Counted from the first letter of the stretch, positions 1 to 9,606 are shown. The stretch is DNA of 64,000 bases from JAAYEA01 sp012689325 (GCA_036841525.1 DAITVZ010000012.1:12396-76395), one strand, 5' to 3'. The notes: generated by a model not told the origin, from the letters alone. Numbers and translations are program-made.

Positions 1-566
1 CTGCCGGAAGCCCAACCTCGTTGGAGGGGTTCCTCTTTCCGGACACCTATCAGGTCAACCCGCAGACCGGCACGCAAGCCTTCATCGAGCTGATGTTGCG
101 CACCTTTGACCAGAAAGTGACCCCCGAGATGCGCCAGCGCGCCGCGGAGCGCCGCATGACGCTCTACGAGGTGGTGACGCTGGCCTCCATCGTGGAGCGC
201 GAGGCGGTGGTGGACGAGGAGCGCCCGATCATCGCCAGCGTGTACCTTAACCGGCTGGCCAGGGGGATGTACCTGCAAGCGGACCCCACGGTCATGTACG
301 CCAAGGGCTTTAGCGCCGAGACGGGGCGTTGGTGGAACCCGATGCTCATCGAAGAGGCGCAGACGGTGAACTCGCCCTATAACACCTACCTCTACCCCGG
401 CCTGACGCCCGGCCCCATCTGCAACCCCGGGCTCGCTTCCATCCAGGCCGTGCTCTATCCCGCCGACACGCCCTATCTCTTTTTCCTGGCCAAAGGCGAT
501 GGCTCGCATGTCTTTGCCGAGACCTACGAGGAGCACCTTGTCAATTATGACAAGTATATGCGTTAG
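1..566 (+). CDS. mltG: Endolytic murein transglycosylase MltG, 3' part
   Basis: This is the C-terminal part of MltG, a membrane-anchored lytic transglycosylase that cuts nascent peptidoglycan strands and so helps set glycan length. The frame is open to the left edge of the window (codons begin at base 3), so the N-terminal membrane anchor and LysM-like part are missing. Visible family motifs are LEGFLFPDTY, then ASIVERE, which carries the catalytic Glu, then SVYLNRL, QADPTVMYAKG, SPYNTYLYPGL and YLFFLAKGDGSH near the end. All of these match the YceG/MltG domain in order. The TTG at base 21 is not a real start, because the family motif already begins before it. A strong terminator follows the stop codon. 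Confidence 0.95.
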   Translation, partial: AGSPTSLEGFLFPDTYQVNPQTGTQAFIELMLRTFDQKVTPEMRQRAAERRMTLYEVVTLASIVEREAVVDEERPIIASVYLNRLARGMYLQADPTVMYAKGFSAETGRWWNPMLIEEAQTVNSPYNTYLYPGLTPGPICNPGLASIQAVLYPADTPYLFFLAKGDGSHVFAETYEEHLVNYDKYMR

Positions 567-592
567 CGCCCCGGCGCGTTGACGCCGTAACG

Positions 593-626
593 AAACAGGG
601 AGGCCCATAAGGGCCTCCCTGTTTTT
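593..626. terminator. Rho-independent terminator between convergent genes
   Basis: A 14-bp inverted repeat (AAACAGGGAGGCCC, a 4-base loop, then its complement) runs straight into TTTTT. It lies between mltG on the plus strand and the sulfatase gene on the minus strand. An A-rich left flank means it could also work for minus-strand transcripts. Confidence 0.9.
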
Positions 627-646
627 GTCATGACCCGTCGCGGCCG

Positions 647-2101
647 CTACAGCTCTTGAGGATGCTGCGCCAGCAGCGTCTCGGCGTGGTGCGCCCGGCC
701 CGATCGCCGCAGCCAATCGGCGTAGCGCACCAGCGAGCCGCGGGTATGGAACGGCCCGCCCTCCCGGACCACGGTCCAAAGCGGGTCGGTGTCGTCCAGC
801 GAGCCGGACATCATCTCGCCATGCCACCCTTCCAGCAGGCCCAGACATTGGTTGACGATATCGGGTCGCGCCTCCGCCAGGTTGGTCGTCTCGTGCGGGT
901 CCTGCTCCAGGTTAAAGAGCAGGACCGGCGGGAAGGCCTTGTAGCCGTCGTGATAGGTGCGAATCATGATCCAGGGCCCGTAGCGCACGGCGCGCTGGCA
1001 GCTCCAGGCGCACTGGCTGACCACCAGGCACTCCCGTCCCGCCTCCTCCCCCGCTCGCAGCGCCGGGGCAAAGCTCCGCCCATCCCACAGCTTGGGCACC
1101 TGGATGCCCAGCAGATCGAGCATGGTCGCCGCCATGTCCATCTGGTAATGGAAGGCGCGGTCCACGCGGGCGCCGGGAAGCCCCGGCCAGCGCACGATCA
1201 ACGGAACCCGCGAGGTGATGTGGTCCGCCGTCTGGTGGTCGCCATAGACGTTCAGCTCGCCCTGGTTCTCGCCGTGGTCCGAGCTCATCATGATGATGGT
1301 GTCGTCCAGCACGCCCTCGACCGCCAGCGCGTTCAGGATGCGCCCCACGTGGTCGTCGGCGTAGCGGATGCCCACGTCATAGCCATCGATCATGTGGCGA
1401 AAGTCGGCCAGGGTGGCGATCTCGTACACATCCCGTGGGAACTTGGGCGGGGAGGGCGGAATCTCGCGCGGCTCACGGGCGCTGTGCGTCCCATAGCTGG
1501 CGCGGTGCGCGGCCAGCATCTCCTCGGTCAGCCAGGCGGGGGCGGGATCGCCGGCAAAGGGGTTGCCGTACTCGTCCGGCGTGCGATAGGGCGTGTGCGG
1601 ATCCCACAGGTTGACGTGCAGCAGCCAATTGTCGCGCTTGGCGTTGCGCTTGATCCAGTCCAGGGCATAGGGCGCGATCTCGTCGGCGCGCTCGCTGCCG
1701 CGCTTGCCCGGGTTGACCATCTCGCGCCAGCCGTTGTAGAACCACCAGGCGCCATGGCGCTCGGCGAAGGGGCTGACCGAGACGGTATAGATGTCGTTCT
1801 TGGCCAGCGCCATGATCCAGGGCCAGAGGTCGGCGCTGTTGCCAAAGCGCCGAGGGCTCCCCTCCAGCCGCAGGTCGGCGGCGGTACCGCCGTGGCCCAC
1901 CACGCCGGTGTGGATGCCAAAGCGCCCGTTAAAGAGCGCGGCGCGCGAGGGCAGGCAGGGCGCATCGGGCACGTAGCAGTTCTCGAAGCGCACCCCTTCC
2001 GCGGCGAGGCGGTCGAGGTTGGGCGAGGTGTTGCGGTGATAGCCATAGCACCCCAGATGGTCGGGGCGCAGAGTGTCGATGTCCAGATACAGTATGCGCA
2101 T
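647..2101 (-). CDS. Sulfatase, formylglycine-dependent (S1 family)
   Basis: A 484-residue sulfatase of the alkaline-phosphatase superfamily that hydrolyses sulfate esters. The metal-binding N-terminus DIDTLRPDHLGCYGY is followed by the active-site motif CLPSR at residues 49-53, where Cys49 would be converted to formylglycine. A second metal site is seen at SSDHGENQGE. The start was set at MRILYLD because an AAGGAGG box lies just upstream; the longer frame only adds non-homologous residues. No signal peptide is visible, so it is probably cytoplasmic and acts on imported sulfated oligosaccharides. It is the last gene of a lyase operon, which suggests sulfated polyuronides or glycosaminoglycan-like substrates. 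The radical SAM gene of the operon does not look like an anaerobic sulfatase-maturing enzyme, so maturation must be supplied elsewhere. Confidence 0.93.
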   Translation of the reverse strand: MRILYLDIDTLRPDHLGCYGYHRNTSPNLDRLAAEGVRFENCYVPDAPCLPSRAALFNGRFGIHTGVVGHGGTAADLRLEGSPRRFGNSADLWPWIMALAKNDIYTVSVSPFAERHGAWWFYNGWREMVNPGKRGSERADEIAPYALDWIKRNAKRDNWLLHVNLWDPHTPYRTPDEYGNPFAGDPAPAWLTEEMLAAHRASYGTHSAREPREIPPSPPKFPRDVYEIATLADFRHMIDGYDVGIRYADDHVGRILNALAVEGVLDDTIIMMSSDHGENQGELNVYGDHQTADHITSRVPLIVRWPGLPGARVDRAFHYQMDMAATMLDLLGIQVPKLWDGRSFAPALRAGEEAGRECLVVSQCAWSCQRAVRYGPWIMIRTYHDGYKAFPPVLLFNLEQDPHETTNLAEARPDIVNQCLGLLEGWHGEMMSGSLDDTDPLWTVVREGGPFHTRGSLVRYADWLRRSGRAHHAETLLAQHPQEL

Positions 2102-2175
2102 GTAGCAATGGCCTCCTTGTTGTCGCGGGCTCGGAGGGCGAACACAAGGCTCGCCCCAACGAGACGCTGCCGCAT

Positions 2176-4416
2176 TTATGCCGGGTACTCGTACCAATCC
2201 AGCAGGCCCGCCTTGGTCGCCTCCCCAGCAAAGAGGATCAGCGACGTGTACGAATCGGCAAAGGGGCGCCCGCCGCCAGTGCCGCGGATCACCGCGCCGC
2301 TATCGTCCACCACCTTGGGGCCGCCGCGGCCGCTATCGGCCCGCTCGGCAAAGGCGTAGAACTGGCGCGTGGCGATCTTTAAGTAGCGCAGGTCGCCGGT
2401 GAAGCGGTAAGCATGGGTGAGCGACTCGATAGAATGGACGGTGGGCGCGACGCGGCGCAGCGAGGGCAGTTCCTTGTAGTAAAAGATGCCGCCCGGCAGG
2501 GTGCAATGGGCGATCAGATCGTCCATCACGTGCGCGATCAGCTTTTTCACCCGCTCGTCGTCCTCCAGCAGCAGGTAACGCGCCAGCGAGTTCATGGTCA
2601 GGGCGATCATGAACACCACCCGGGGCATGGAGTGGCTGGTATAGGGGGCCAGCATGCCGCCATAGAGCTGATCCCAGCTCAGGAAGAGGTCCACCAGGCG
2701 GCGCGCCTCCCGCTTGAAGCGCTCCTCGCCGGTGGCCAGGGCCATGGCGACGATGGCGCGCAGCGCCCAACCGCCCTCGCGCACCGAGGCGATCCCCGGC
2801 TCTTGCATGTGCGGCTCGGCCATGTGCCGCATGACGTTCTCCGCCACCGCGTAGGCGCCCTCCAGGCCCTCCTTGCGCCCCGTCAGGTAGTAATAGTCCA
2901 GCAGGCCCTCCGTCCACTCGTGGGAAGGGGTCACGCCGCCGGTGACGTGGTAGGCGGTGTGGATCCGCAGCCCGCCCTGGTGCAGCGGATTGGGGCTATG
3001 GTGGCAGAGGTCCACGTCCAGCCAATGCCGCGCGCAGACCAGCGCCGAATCCAGGACGCGGCGCATGCCGGTGAGGGCGTAGAAAAGGGCGCAGGCGTGC
3101 GGGCGGTCGTATTCGTTGTTCACCCAAACCGTGTGCCCGCGGCCGCGGCCCTGCTCCGTATAGCCCGCGTCGGGCGCGTCGCCAAAGTGGAACATCCCCA
3201 GCGCCTCGGGCCGCTGGTCGTGGCGGATGCTGAGGAAGGTCAGCAGCCGGTCGGGCACGCGCTCCGGGATAAAGTCGAGCCCCCAGGGGTTGTTGTCGCG
3301 GTACCACTCGGCGGGCAAGGCGGGCTGATCGGGCAGTTGGAACTGCAGGCTGCGCGCGCTGAGCTCCTCCAACGGCGCATCCGCCGCGTGGAAGTGGAGC
3401 TGCAGGCGGTGGGTCTTGGCCATGCCCTGCAGCAGCCGCGCCGCCGGGGCTTGCGGCGGGTAGAGGTAGGCGGTGATGCCCTCCGCGCCGACGTGCAGCG
3501 CCTTGGGGAAATGCTGGTGCGCCTGGTAGATCGAGAGCATCAGCCCGGCGTTGGCGTCGCGCCAGTCGGCCCAAAAGTCCCCGTAGAAGCTATCCACATA
3601 GTGCTCATTGGCCTGATAGAGCACCGTCTCGGCGTCGATGGTGCGGTCCAGCGCCGGCCCCTCGCTCTCCTGGATGCCGGTGCGGTAGTAGCCCTCGCCC
3701 AGCGCCAGGTGCGGCGCCGCGGCGGCCAGCGGGCGCGCCTCGAAGGTGATCGCCTGCAAGCTCAGCTCGGGCTCGGCCTCGGCGTGGATGAACTGGTACT
3801 CCACCTCCACGTAGGGCTTGCCCGCATAGGCGGTGACCCGCCCGCGGAAATCGAGGTAGCGCTGGCCATCGGCCCGGCGGTGCTTGCCCTTGACGGTGAT
3901 GACCACGCACAGCGGCCCAACCTCCTCCAGCTCGAGCTGGGTCGGGCCATCGGTGGTGTCCACGACCTGCCCGTCGTAGGTCAGGGCGAAACCCTGGAAG
4001 GGCTGGCCGCCCCAGACCGGCTGGCCGTCCAGGGACACCTCGGCCAGGGGCACAAAGCCCTGCCGCGGGACCAGGAAGGACAGCCGCCCGGTGTTGACCC
4101 GATAGCCCTCGGCCGTCTCGGCCACGGTGATCCGCTGCGCCAGCGGCAGGTGCTGCGGCTTGTCGGCCACCTCGAGGGTCAGGGTCTTGTCCAGGTTGCC
4201 GGGCAGGTCCGGCTGGCAATGGGCGATGAGCCACTTGATGCTGCCGTCCGGCCAGTGGGCCAGCACCCGCGTCTGCACCGGCAGGGCGCGCTCGCCATCG
4301 CGGATGGAGAGCAGGCGAGCGTCGTGGAGCTTGCCCTGGGCGAAGGGCACGCTCACGTGCACCGGCTCTTGCGGGCGATCGTATTTGCTGATCTTTTCCA
4401 GGTACAGCGTAGTCAT
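2176..4416 (-). CDS. YetA / exo-rhamnogalacturonan lyase-like protein
   Basis: A 746-residue protein whose N-terminal part (VHVSVPFAQGKL, then LPVQTRV and HWPDGSIKWL at residues 20-70) resembles the RIFT-barrel domain of the YetA/PcRGLX family. That family includes exo-acting rhamnogalacturonan lyases and uncharacterised relatives. The C-terminal half looks like an alpha/alpha-barrel, with Trp- and His-rich helices. The start ATG has an AAGGAGG box, and the frame upstream of it overlaps the neighbouring lyase gene in a different frame and is not coding. No signal peptide is seen. It lies 26 bp after the heparinase-like gene and probably works on the same uronate-containing polymer. The family assignment comes from motif memory; the exact substrate is unknown. 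Confidence 0.75.
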   Translation of the reverse strand: MTTLYLEKISKYDRPQEPVHVSVPFAQGKLHDARLLSIRDGERALPVQTRVLAHWPDGSIKWLIAHCQPDLPGNLDKTLTLEVADKPQHLPLAQRITVAETAEGYRVNTGRLSFLVPRQGFVPLAEVSLDGQPVWGGQPFQGFALTYDGQVVDTTDGPTQLELEEVGPLCVVITVKGKHRRADGQRYLDFRGRVTAYAGKPYVEVEYQFIHAEAEPELSLQAITFEARPLAAAAPHLALGEGYYRTGIQESEGPALDRTIDAETVLYQANEHYVDSFYGDFWADWRDANAGLMLSIYQAHQHFPKALHVGAEGITAYLYPPQAPAARLLQGMAKTHRLQLHFHAADAPLEELSARSLQFQLPDQPALPAEWYRDNNPWGLDFIPERVPDRLLTFLSIRHDQRPEALGMFHFGDAPDAGYTEQGRGRGHTVWVNNEYDRPHACALFYALTGMRRVLDSALVCARHWLDVDLCHHSPNPLHQGGLRIHTAYHVTGGVTPSHEWTEGLLDYYYLTGRKEGLEGAYAVAENVMRHMAEPHMQEPGIASVREGGWALRAIVAMALATGEERFKREARRLVDLFLSWDQLYGGMLAPYTSHSMPRVVFMIALTMNSLARYLLLEDDERVKKLIAHVMDDLIAHCTLPGGIFYYKELPSLRRVAPTVHSIESLTHAYRFTGDLRYLKIATRQFYAFAERADSGRGGPKVVDDSGAVIRGTGGGRPFADSYTSLILFAGEATKAGLLDWYEYPA

Positions 4417-4442
4417 GGTTCCCTCCTTCCGCCCCGGGGGCG

Positions 4443-7358
4443 CTATGCGGACCAATGGAAAGCGGGCACGAGCTCGGGCGAATCCACCAACGTCTGGCCG
4501 CCGACGCGCAGCGCGCGGAGGTTGGCCCCCAGCGCCCTGAGCAGCCGCCCGGACGGATCGCGGCGCAGCCACAACGCCTCGCCTTCGAAGGCGACGTCCT
4601 CGCAGCGGACGGCCTGCGAGCCGCCGTGGGCGAGGATGCACCAATCGCGGGCGCCGTCGCGCTCGGCCTGGAAGGCCGCGACCGTCGCGGCATCCCCAGC
4701 TTGCACCGCCAGCGGGCTCACGACGGGCAGGCGGCCCTCCCCAGGGCGCAGCGGCAGCAAGAGATCCGTCAGGACCAGGGGCAGCGGCGCCGCCAGGGAA
4801 TAGGTCACGTCGGGCGAGGGACACTTTTTGTAGAGCGCCGTCCACCCCACCACCGGGTTCTCCTGGCCGGTCTCCACGCGGAGGCCCAGGCGCTCCCCCG
4901 CCACCGGGATGATCGCCAGGTTGGTAAGCCCCGCATCGGTGGTGCGCACGACGTTGCCCCGCTCCACGGTGTAGCTCCCCGGGCCCACGCCCTCCTCCGA
5001 AGGCGACTCGACCACCGGCGCCAGATGGAAAATCTGCTCCACTTGGTGTGGCCCGGAGCCGACGATCCAGTCGCTGAGGACGGCGTATTCGCCCTTGATG
5101 AACAGGATGGCGCGCCGGTGCTGCAGCGACTGGTCCACGCTGGCCAGCTCGGCCTCGCGCCGGTCGCCCTGGTAGAGGCCGCTCAGCCGCAGGGCGTAGC
5201 CCTCCTTGAACCACCCGGCGGCGTAATCGAACCCCGCGCTGGTGATCCAGGTGGTGTCCGGGTCGGGCCGGGGCTCGGGCCGCGGCAACAGGCGGCGATT
5301 CTGCCCCTTGCCGTCGATCATCACGCTGCTATGTCCCCGGCTGGAGCGCCAATAGGGCTCCCATTCGTCCTGCTTGTACTGATAGATGCTGGGATCGTTG
5401 ATCAGCGTGCGGCCCCCGGCGTGGAAGACCAGGTTGAGCTTGTCCTCGTGCTGATGGTTGGAGCCATAGTAGCCGGCGTCGAAGAGGAGGTACATGGCCT
5501 GAGGATCCCAGCTCTCGCGCATGACATAGTAGCCGGCGTAGGGAAAGGCGAAGGAGGTCTCGGCGGGTGGCCGGCCCTCGGCGCGAGCGGTGCTGATGTA
5601 GCGAAAATCCTCTCGCTCCGGGAAGAGCGCCGCCGATAGCCGCGAGTTCTGCGCCGCCGAAAGGATGCTCGGGCCGCAATCGTTCACCGTGGGCAGCGTC
5701 AGGTCGGGCTTGGCCATATAGACGTACATGTCCAGCATCCGCTGGTAATCGCGCTCGAAGGTCGGCGTCAGCGTCACGCCCAGCAGCCTGGCGAGGTGAT
5801 AGACGACGCCGATGCCGTTCACGGGAAAGCCGTGATAGGCCGTAGAACACTCGGACTGAAAACCGTCGGGGAGAAAGCACTCGCGGTTGATCCACTCCAT
5901 CCGCCGCAGGGCGCACTGCATAAAGCGCGCCGACTCGCGGAACTCGGGGAAAAGGAGCGCCGTGGCCGCCAGGCCACCGGTCTCCACCTGGAACCAGTTG
6001 TTCGCCCCGCTGGCCTGGTGGACCTGCAGGTAACGCCCGTGCTCCAGGTAGGACTTGGCCATCTCCCAGAGCATGCCCTCCCGAAAGATCGGGTGCTGGG
6101 CAGAGGTCAACAGGACGTAGGGCCACTGCTGCCCGCTGCGGGCGCCCACCTCCAGCGTGCGCCACTGGGTCAGCGGCTGCCAGCGGTTGAGCACGGGCGA
6201 AGTGTCGTACCAGGAGCGCCACAGCCGCACCAGGTGGCGCATGTACTTCTCGTCGCCGGTGCGGCGGTAGGCCAGGGCCAGCGCCTTGGAATGGAGATGG
6301 CCGTTGATCGAGACGTTGGACTCCAGATCGTCAAAGAGGATGGTGGTCCAGTCCACCTGCGGACCATAATCGTGGCGCACATACATGTGGGCGCGGAGGA
6401 TCAGCACGTTGCGGCAGATGTCGTCCGCCTCGCCCAGGTCCGCGGCGGTGTCGCGCCCCGTCAGGAACGGCTCGGCGAAGGCCGTCAGCCGCCCCACGTG
6501 GTCGAGGTAGGCGGCCTTGGCGGCAACCCAGTCGCCCCGTTCCGCCGCGGCCTTGACCGCCTCCAGGCCCGGGTGATCGAGGTTCAGCGCCCGCCAAAAG
6601 CCCTCGTCATCGGCGCGCAGCCCGGTGGTGGGCAGCCCCGCCAGCGACCGGTTGCGCAGGTTGGTGCCCCATTCGAGCGTGTAATACTCGGCCCACTCGG
6701 GCAACACCGGCAGGTTCTTTTCCAGAGCGAGCTCGGTGGCGAACGCGATGGCCTCGCGCAGCAAGGGGCCGCGTTGCTCATCGCGCAGGGCGCGGACCTC
6801 GGCGGCGGCGCCCCGTCGGAGACTGGCCACCGCCTGGACGCCTGGCTCTTGCAGGCGGCTGGGCGTCGGCTCGATATAGCTCAGCAAACGGCACATGCCC
6901 GCGAGCCGCCAGGGTTCGGCGGCGGCAAAAGCGGGCAGGCAGAACCCTGCCAGGGTCAAAAAGGCCGCGCCCAGCGCCTTGACCAGCGGCTCGCGATGCA
7001 CGTTGAAGCAATAGAGGTACTCGGCGTGCTCATAGATGGCAGCCAGCAGGTCGCGCCGCTCGCGGGCGGCCCACCCCGGCTCATCCAGCGCGGCCAGCAG
7101 CAACAGGCCGCGGATGGCGGTGGGGGTCAGGTCCCACGCTCCCGGCTCTTCAGGGATCAAATATGGCGCGGGATTGGCGCGGACAAAGGCCAGCAGGTCC
7201 TGGGGAGTGGCGCCGAGCGGCGCCTCGGAGTGGGGCGGCAGCTTGTGGATCAGGGGGACGAGCGCCGCTAGGCGGGCGGTCTGGCCGGGCTGGAGCTGGC
7301 CCAGCACCTGCTCCAACTCGCCGGCGGGCGGACGAAAGTAGCTCCGGTCCTGCATCAT
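4443..7358 (-). CDS. Heparinase II/III family polysaccharide lyase
   Basis: A 971-residue protein with the layout of heparinase II/III and alginate lyases. An alpha/alpha toroid contains GANNWFQVETGG, and a beta-sandwich domain contains YYGSNHQHEDKLNLVFHAGG and MIDGKGQNR, the typical HxHxDxL-like and VDGxxQ motifs of family PF07940. It would cleave uronic-acid-containing polysaccharide by beta-elimination. The start is MMQDRSYF, behind a GCGAGG box. No clear signal peptide is present, so it may act on oligosaccharides inside the cell. It is longer than many heparinases, with an extra N-terminal helical region of roughly 230 residues. Radical SAM, YetA-like and sulfatase genes flank it in the same orientation. 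Confidence 0.85.
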   Translation of the reverse strand: MMQDRSYFRPPAGELEQVLGQLQPGQTARLAALVPLIHKLPPHSEAPLGATPQDLLAFVRANPAPYLIPEEPGAWDLTPTAIRGLLLLAALDEPGWAARERRDLLAAIYEHAEYLYCFNVHREPLVKALGAAFLTLAGFCLPAFAAAEPWRLAGMCRLLSYIEPTPSRLQEPGVQAVASLRRGAAAEVRALRDEQRGPLLREAIAFATELALEKNLPVLPEWAEYYTLEWGTNLRNRSLAGLPTTGLRADDEGFWRALNLDHPGLEAVKAAAERGDWVAAKAAYLDHVGRLTAFAEPFLTGRDTAADLGEADDICRNVLILRAHMYVRHDYGPQVDWTTILFDDLESNVSINGHLHSKALALAYRRTGDEKYMRHLVRLWRSWYDTSPVLNRWQPLTQWRTLEVGARSGQQWPYVLLTSAQHPIFREGMLWEMAKSYLEHGRYLQVHQASGANNWFQVETGGLAATALLFPEFRESARFMQCALRRMEWINRECFLPDGFQSECSTAYHGFPVNGIGVVYHLARLLGVTLTPTFERDYQRMLDMYVYMAKPDLTLPTVNDCGPSILSAAQNSRLSAALFPEREDFRYISTARAEGRPPAETSFAFPYAGYYVMRESWDPQAMYLLFDAGYYGSNHQHEDKLNLVFHAGGRTLINDPSIYQYKQDEWEPYWRSSRGHSSVMIDGKGQNRRLLPRPEPRPDPDTTWITSAGFDYAAGWFKEGYALRLSGLYQGDRREAELASVDQSLQHRRAILFIKGEYAVLSDWIVGSGPHQVEQIFHLAPVVESPSEEGVGPGSYTVERGNVVRTTDAGLTNLAIIPVAGERLGLRVETGQENPVVGWTALYKKCPSPDVTYSLAAPLPLVLTDLLLPLRPGEGRLPVVSPLAVQAGDAATVAAFQAERDGARDWCILAHGGSQAVRCEDVAFEGEALWLRRDPSGRLLRALGANLRALRVGGQTLVDSPELVPAFHWSA

Positions 7359-7389
7359 CGCAAACCTCGCTTTCTGATCGTCTGGGGAT

Positions 7390-9141
7390 CTAGCTGGCGC
7401 CCGCCTCCGGCAGCAGCAGCGGAAGCGGCGCGCCGCTCTCGAACTGGCTGGCGTACAGGAATCGATAGATATCGTGGTAATAGATATGGGCCCGCTGCTT
7501 TTGGGGCAGCGAATCCACGAAATAGCCCTCGATCTGCTCCGCTTGCTCGGCGGTGAGGCCCGAGGCCACCTGATAGTCATAGTAATAGGTCAGGTCGCGG
7601 TCCCGCTGGCGGAGCAGGCGCGTCACGCCATAGTCGCCCGGCCGGGCCTCCACGTCCGAATGCCGCTCCAACAGGAAGGTGCCGGTGCAGACCGAGTGCA
7701 GGTCGCGGCGCGCGCCAAAGAGGAAATCGACGGTCTCTTGAGCGTCCTCCAGCGTCTCGCCGGGGAACCCAAAGAAGGCAAAGGTGTGGTTCCAGATGCC
7801 CGCGGCGGCCCCGTCGCGCAGCACGCGCCGGGCCACGTCGAGCGAGGTGCCCTTGTTCATGCGCGCCAGCATCCGGGCGGCCCCCGATTCCAGGCCATAC
7901 ATCAACATGCGGCAGCCCGCCTGGCGCATCTGCTGCAACGTCGCGGCGTCCAGGCTGCGCTCAAACCGAGCGGCGGCGGTCCAATTCAGCGTGGCGCCAT
8001 CCTCGATGAGCAGCCGGGAGAGCTGCTTAAAGATCCGCGGCGAGACGGCCTCGTCGCAGAAAAAGAGGTGCTTGCTCCCCCACCGCTCCACCGCCTGGAG
8101 CATCTCGGCGCGGACCCGCTCCGCCGGTTTCTCCTCATAGTGGCGCGACTCGCCATGCCCCACGTTGCAAAAGGCGCAGCGGTGCCAATAGCAGCCGCGC
8201 GAGGCCGAGACCGGCAGCACCCGCTCTGGGGCCAGGTACTTGTCCAGGGGCAGGCCGTCGAAATCGGGGGGCGGCAGCTCCGCCACCGGCAGCGCCGGGG
8301 CCACTTCGTTGACCTGTACGGCGCCCGCCACGCGGTACATCAGGTTGGGCACCGTGGACAGGCTCTCCCTGGCATCCAGCGCCTCGATCAGCCGCAAGAG
8401 CGGCCTTTCGCCGGCATAGACGATGGCGCTATCGAACAACGCGAAGAGCTGCGGTACGCGCGGCAAGAGGTCGCGCCAGCAGGTGACCATCTTGCCGCCC
8501 ACGGTGATATGCGCCTTGAGCCCCGCCTCGCGGAGCAGGTGAGCCAGGGTCAGCCCGGCCACCACCTGCTGCGCCGAGGTGAGCGAGATGCCCACCAGGT
8601 CGGGCCGGGCGCGGACGATCTGCGGGACGGCGATGCGCTGGAGGATGTCGTAAAAGGGGTTGTACTCGCGGTCCTTGGCCGCCATCAACAGGGCGGCCGA
8701 AGCATCCACCGGGTAACCGCTCTCAAAGCCGGTGTAGCTCAGGCTGGAGGGGTGGTAGGGCAGCGAGGCCAGGTCGAGCGCCTGGTTCGCGGTGAGAAAG
8801 GCGTCCAGCCCGGCCTCCGCCTCGTAAAAGCGGGGGCTCCGCAGGACCTCTTTGGCGGTGTCCACCTTGGCGGCGATGGCGGGGCCTTCGGCCAGCGCCC
8901 AGGCGAACTGCTCGCGCAGGGCCTCGGGGATCTCGCCGCCGGCGCGGCGCGGCCCGCGCTGAAGCTGGCGCATGATGATGCCCAGATGCCGCCGCGAGAG
9001 GATCTCGTCATAGACCTCCACGTTGAGGTCGCGCTGCGCCACCTGGACCCCGCTGGCGCGCAAGTATGCCGTCAGGGACGGCAGCGCCAGGTGCGGCATG
9101 ATGGGATGCCAGCTCGGCGGGAAGACCAGGAGGGCTTTCAT
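7390..9141 (-). CDS. B12-binding-type radical SAM protein
   Basis: A 583-residue protein with an N-terminal cobalamin-binding-like Rossmann region (MKALLVFPPS, with LVGISLTSAQQ near residue 190). A radical SAM core follows, whose cluster motif GCYWHRCAFC (around residues 313-322) has CX4CX2C spacing. Further core motifs are FCDEAVSPR, YGLESGAARML and FAFFGFPGET. The domain order fits the large group of B12-dependent radical SAM enzymes that methylate or rearrange substrates. The reaction is unknown. The start ATG has no clear Shine-Dalgarno sequence, and an 8-bp hairpin (9147-9168) that encloses the upstream stop codon lies just before it, so translation may be coupled to the upstream gene. 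Its place in a lyase/sulfatase operon is unexplained. Confidence 0.85.
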   Translation of the reverse strand: MKALLVFPPSWHPIMPHLALPSLTAYLRASGVQVAQRDLNVEVYDEILSRRHLGIIMRQLQRGPRRAGGEIPEALREQFAWALAEGPAIAAKVDTAKEVLRSPRFYEAEAGLDAFLTANQALDLASLPYHPSSLSYTGFESGYPVDASAALLMAAKDREYNPFYDILQRIAVPQIVRARPDLVGISLTSAQQVVAGLTLAHLLREAGLKAHITVGGKMVTCWRDLLPRVPQLFALFDSAIVYAGERPLLRLIEALDARESLSTVPNLMYRVAGAVQVNEVAPALPVAELPPPDFDGLPLDKYLAPERVLPVSASRGCYWHRCAFCNVGHGESRHYEEKPAERVRAEMLQAVERWGSKHLFFCDEAVSPRIFKQLSRLLIEDGATLNWTAAARFERSLDAATLQQMRQAGCRMLMYGLESGAARMLARMNKGTSLDVARRVLRDGAAAGIWNHTFAFFGFPGETLEDAQETVDFLFGARRDLHSVCTGTFLLERHSDVEARPGDYGVTRLLRQRDRDLTYYYDYQVASGLTAEQAEQIEGYFVDSLPQKQRAHIYYHDIYRFLYASQFESGAPLPLLLPEAGAS

Positions 9142-9157
9142 TGGCGCGGTGGGTCTC

Positions 9158-9505
9158 TTAACCCACCGTCGCGGTGACCAGCAGCATCAGCGCGCCGAAG
9201 AGCACCTCAGCGCCGGCGATCTTGAGAAAGCGCTTGTACAGGTCACCCCGGTCCACGCCCTTGCCCAAATAGTCCTCGACGATAATGATCGCGACGAGCC
9301 AGATAATCCCCATGATCAGCAGGCTAAAACGGTCCACAGCCCGCAGCACCCACTGGTTGGCGAAGGTCAGGATATATGCAACGTTGATCGCTCCCCGAGC
9401 GACCAGCAGGCACCACAGCCCCAAGAGGATCGTGATCGCCCATAGCACATACTGCATCACCGTCAGAAAGCTCTTCTTTAGGACAGTCGACCGATTACTT
9501 GCCAC
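9158..9505 (-). CDS. Small integral membrane protein, unknown function
   Basis: A 115-residue protein with about three hydrophobic segments: FLTVMQYVLWAITILLGLWC, then the FSLLIMGIIWLVAIIIVE region, then the C-terminal EVLFGALMLLVTATV. The start was placed at a GTG preceded by GAGGAGAGG, which is better than the upstream ATG that lacks a ribosome site. It is the first gene of the minus-strand lyase operon, 16 bp before the radical SAM gene. I do not recognise the family. Confidence 0.75.
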   Translation of the reverse strand: MASNRSTVLKKSFLTVMQYVLWAITILLGLWCLLVARGAINVAYILTFANQWVLRAVDRFSLLIMGIIWLVAIIIVEDYLGKGVDRGDLYKRFLKIAGAEVLFGALMLLVTATVG

Positions 9506-9606
9506 GTTACCTCTCCTCAACTGCACTCGATATGGGCGGCGCACACCCCGAGGCGCTGCCTCTAGCCAGGGCCGCCGGCCCGCTTATCCGTATCCCAACC
9601 CAGTCC

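Noticed and set aside
2413..4803. Open plus-strand frame of 796 codons opposite the YetA-like gene
   Set aside because: It is an antisense shadow of a high-GC gene: composition is biased to Arg, Gly, Val and Ala, there is no domain motif and no ribosome site. The same holds for the long opposite-strand frames at 656-2359, 5796-7271, 7474-9177, 9285-11282, 16272-18032 and 21055-23070.
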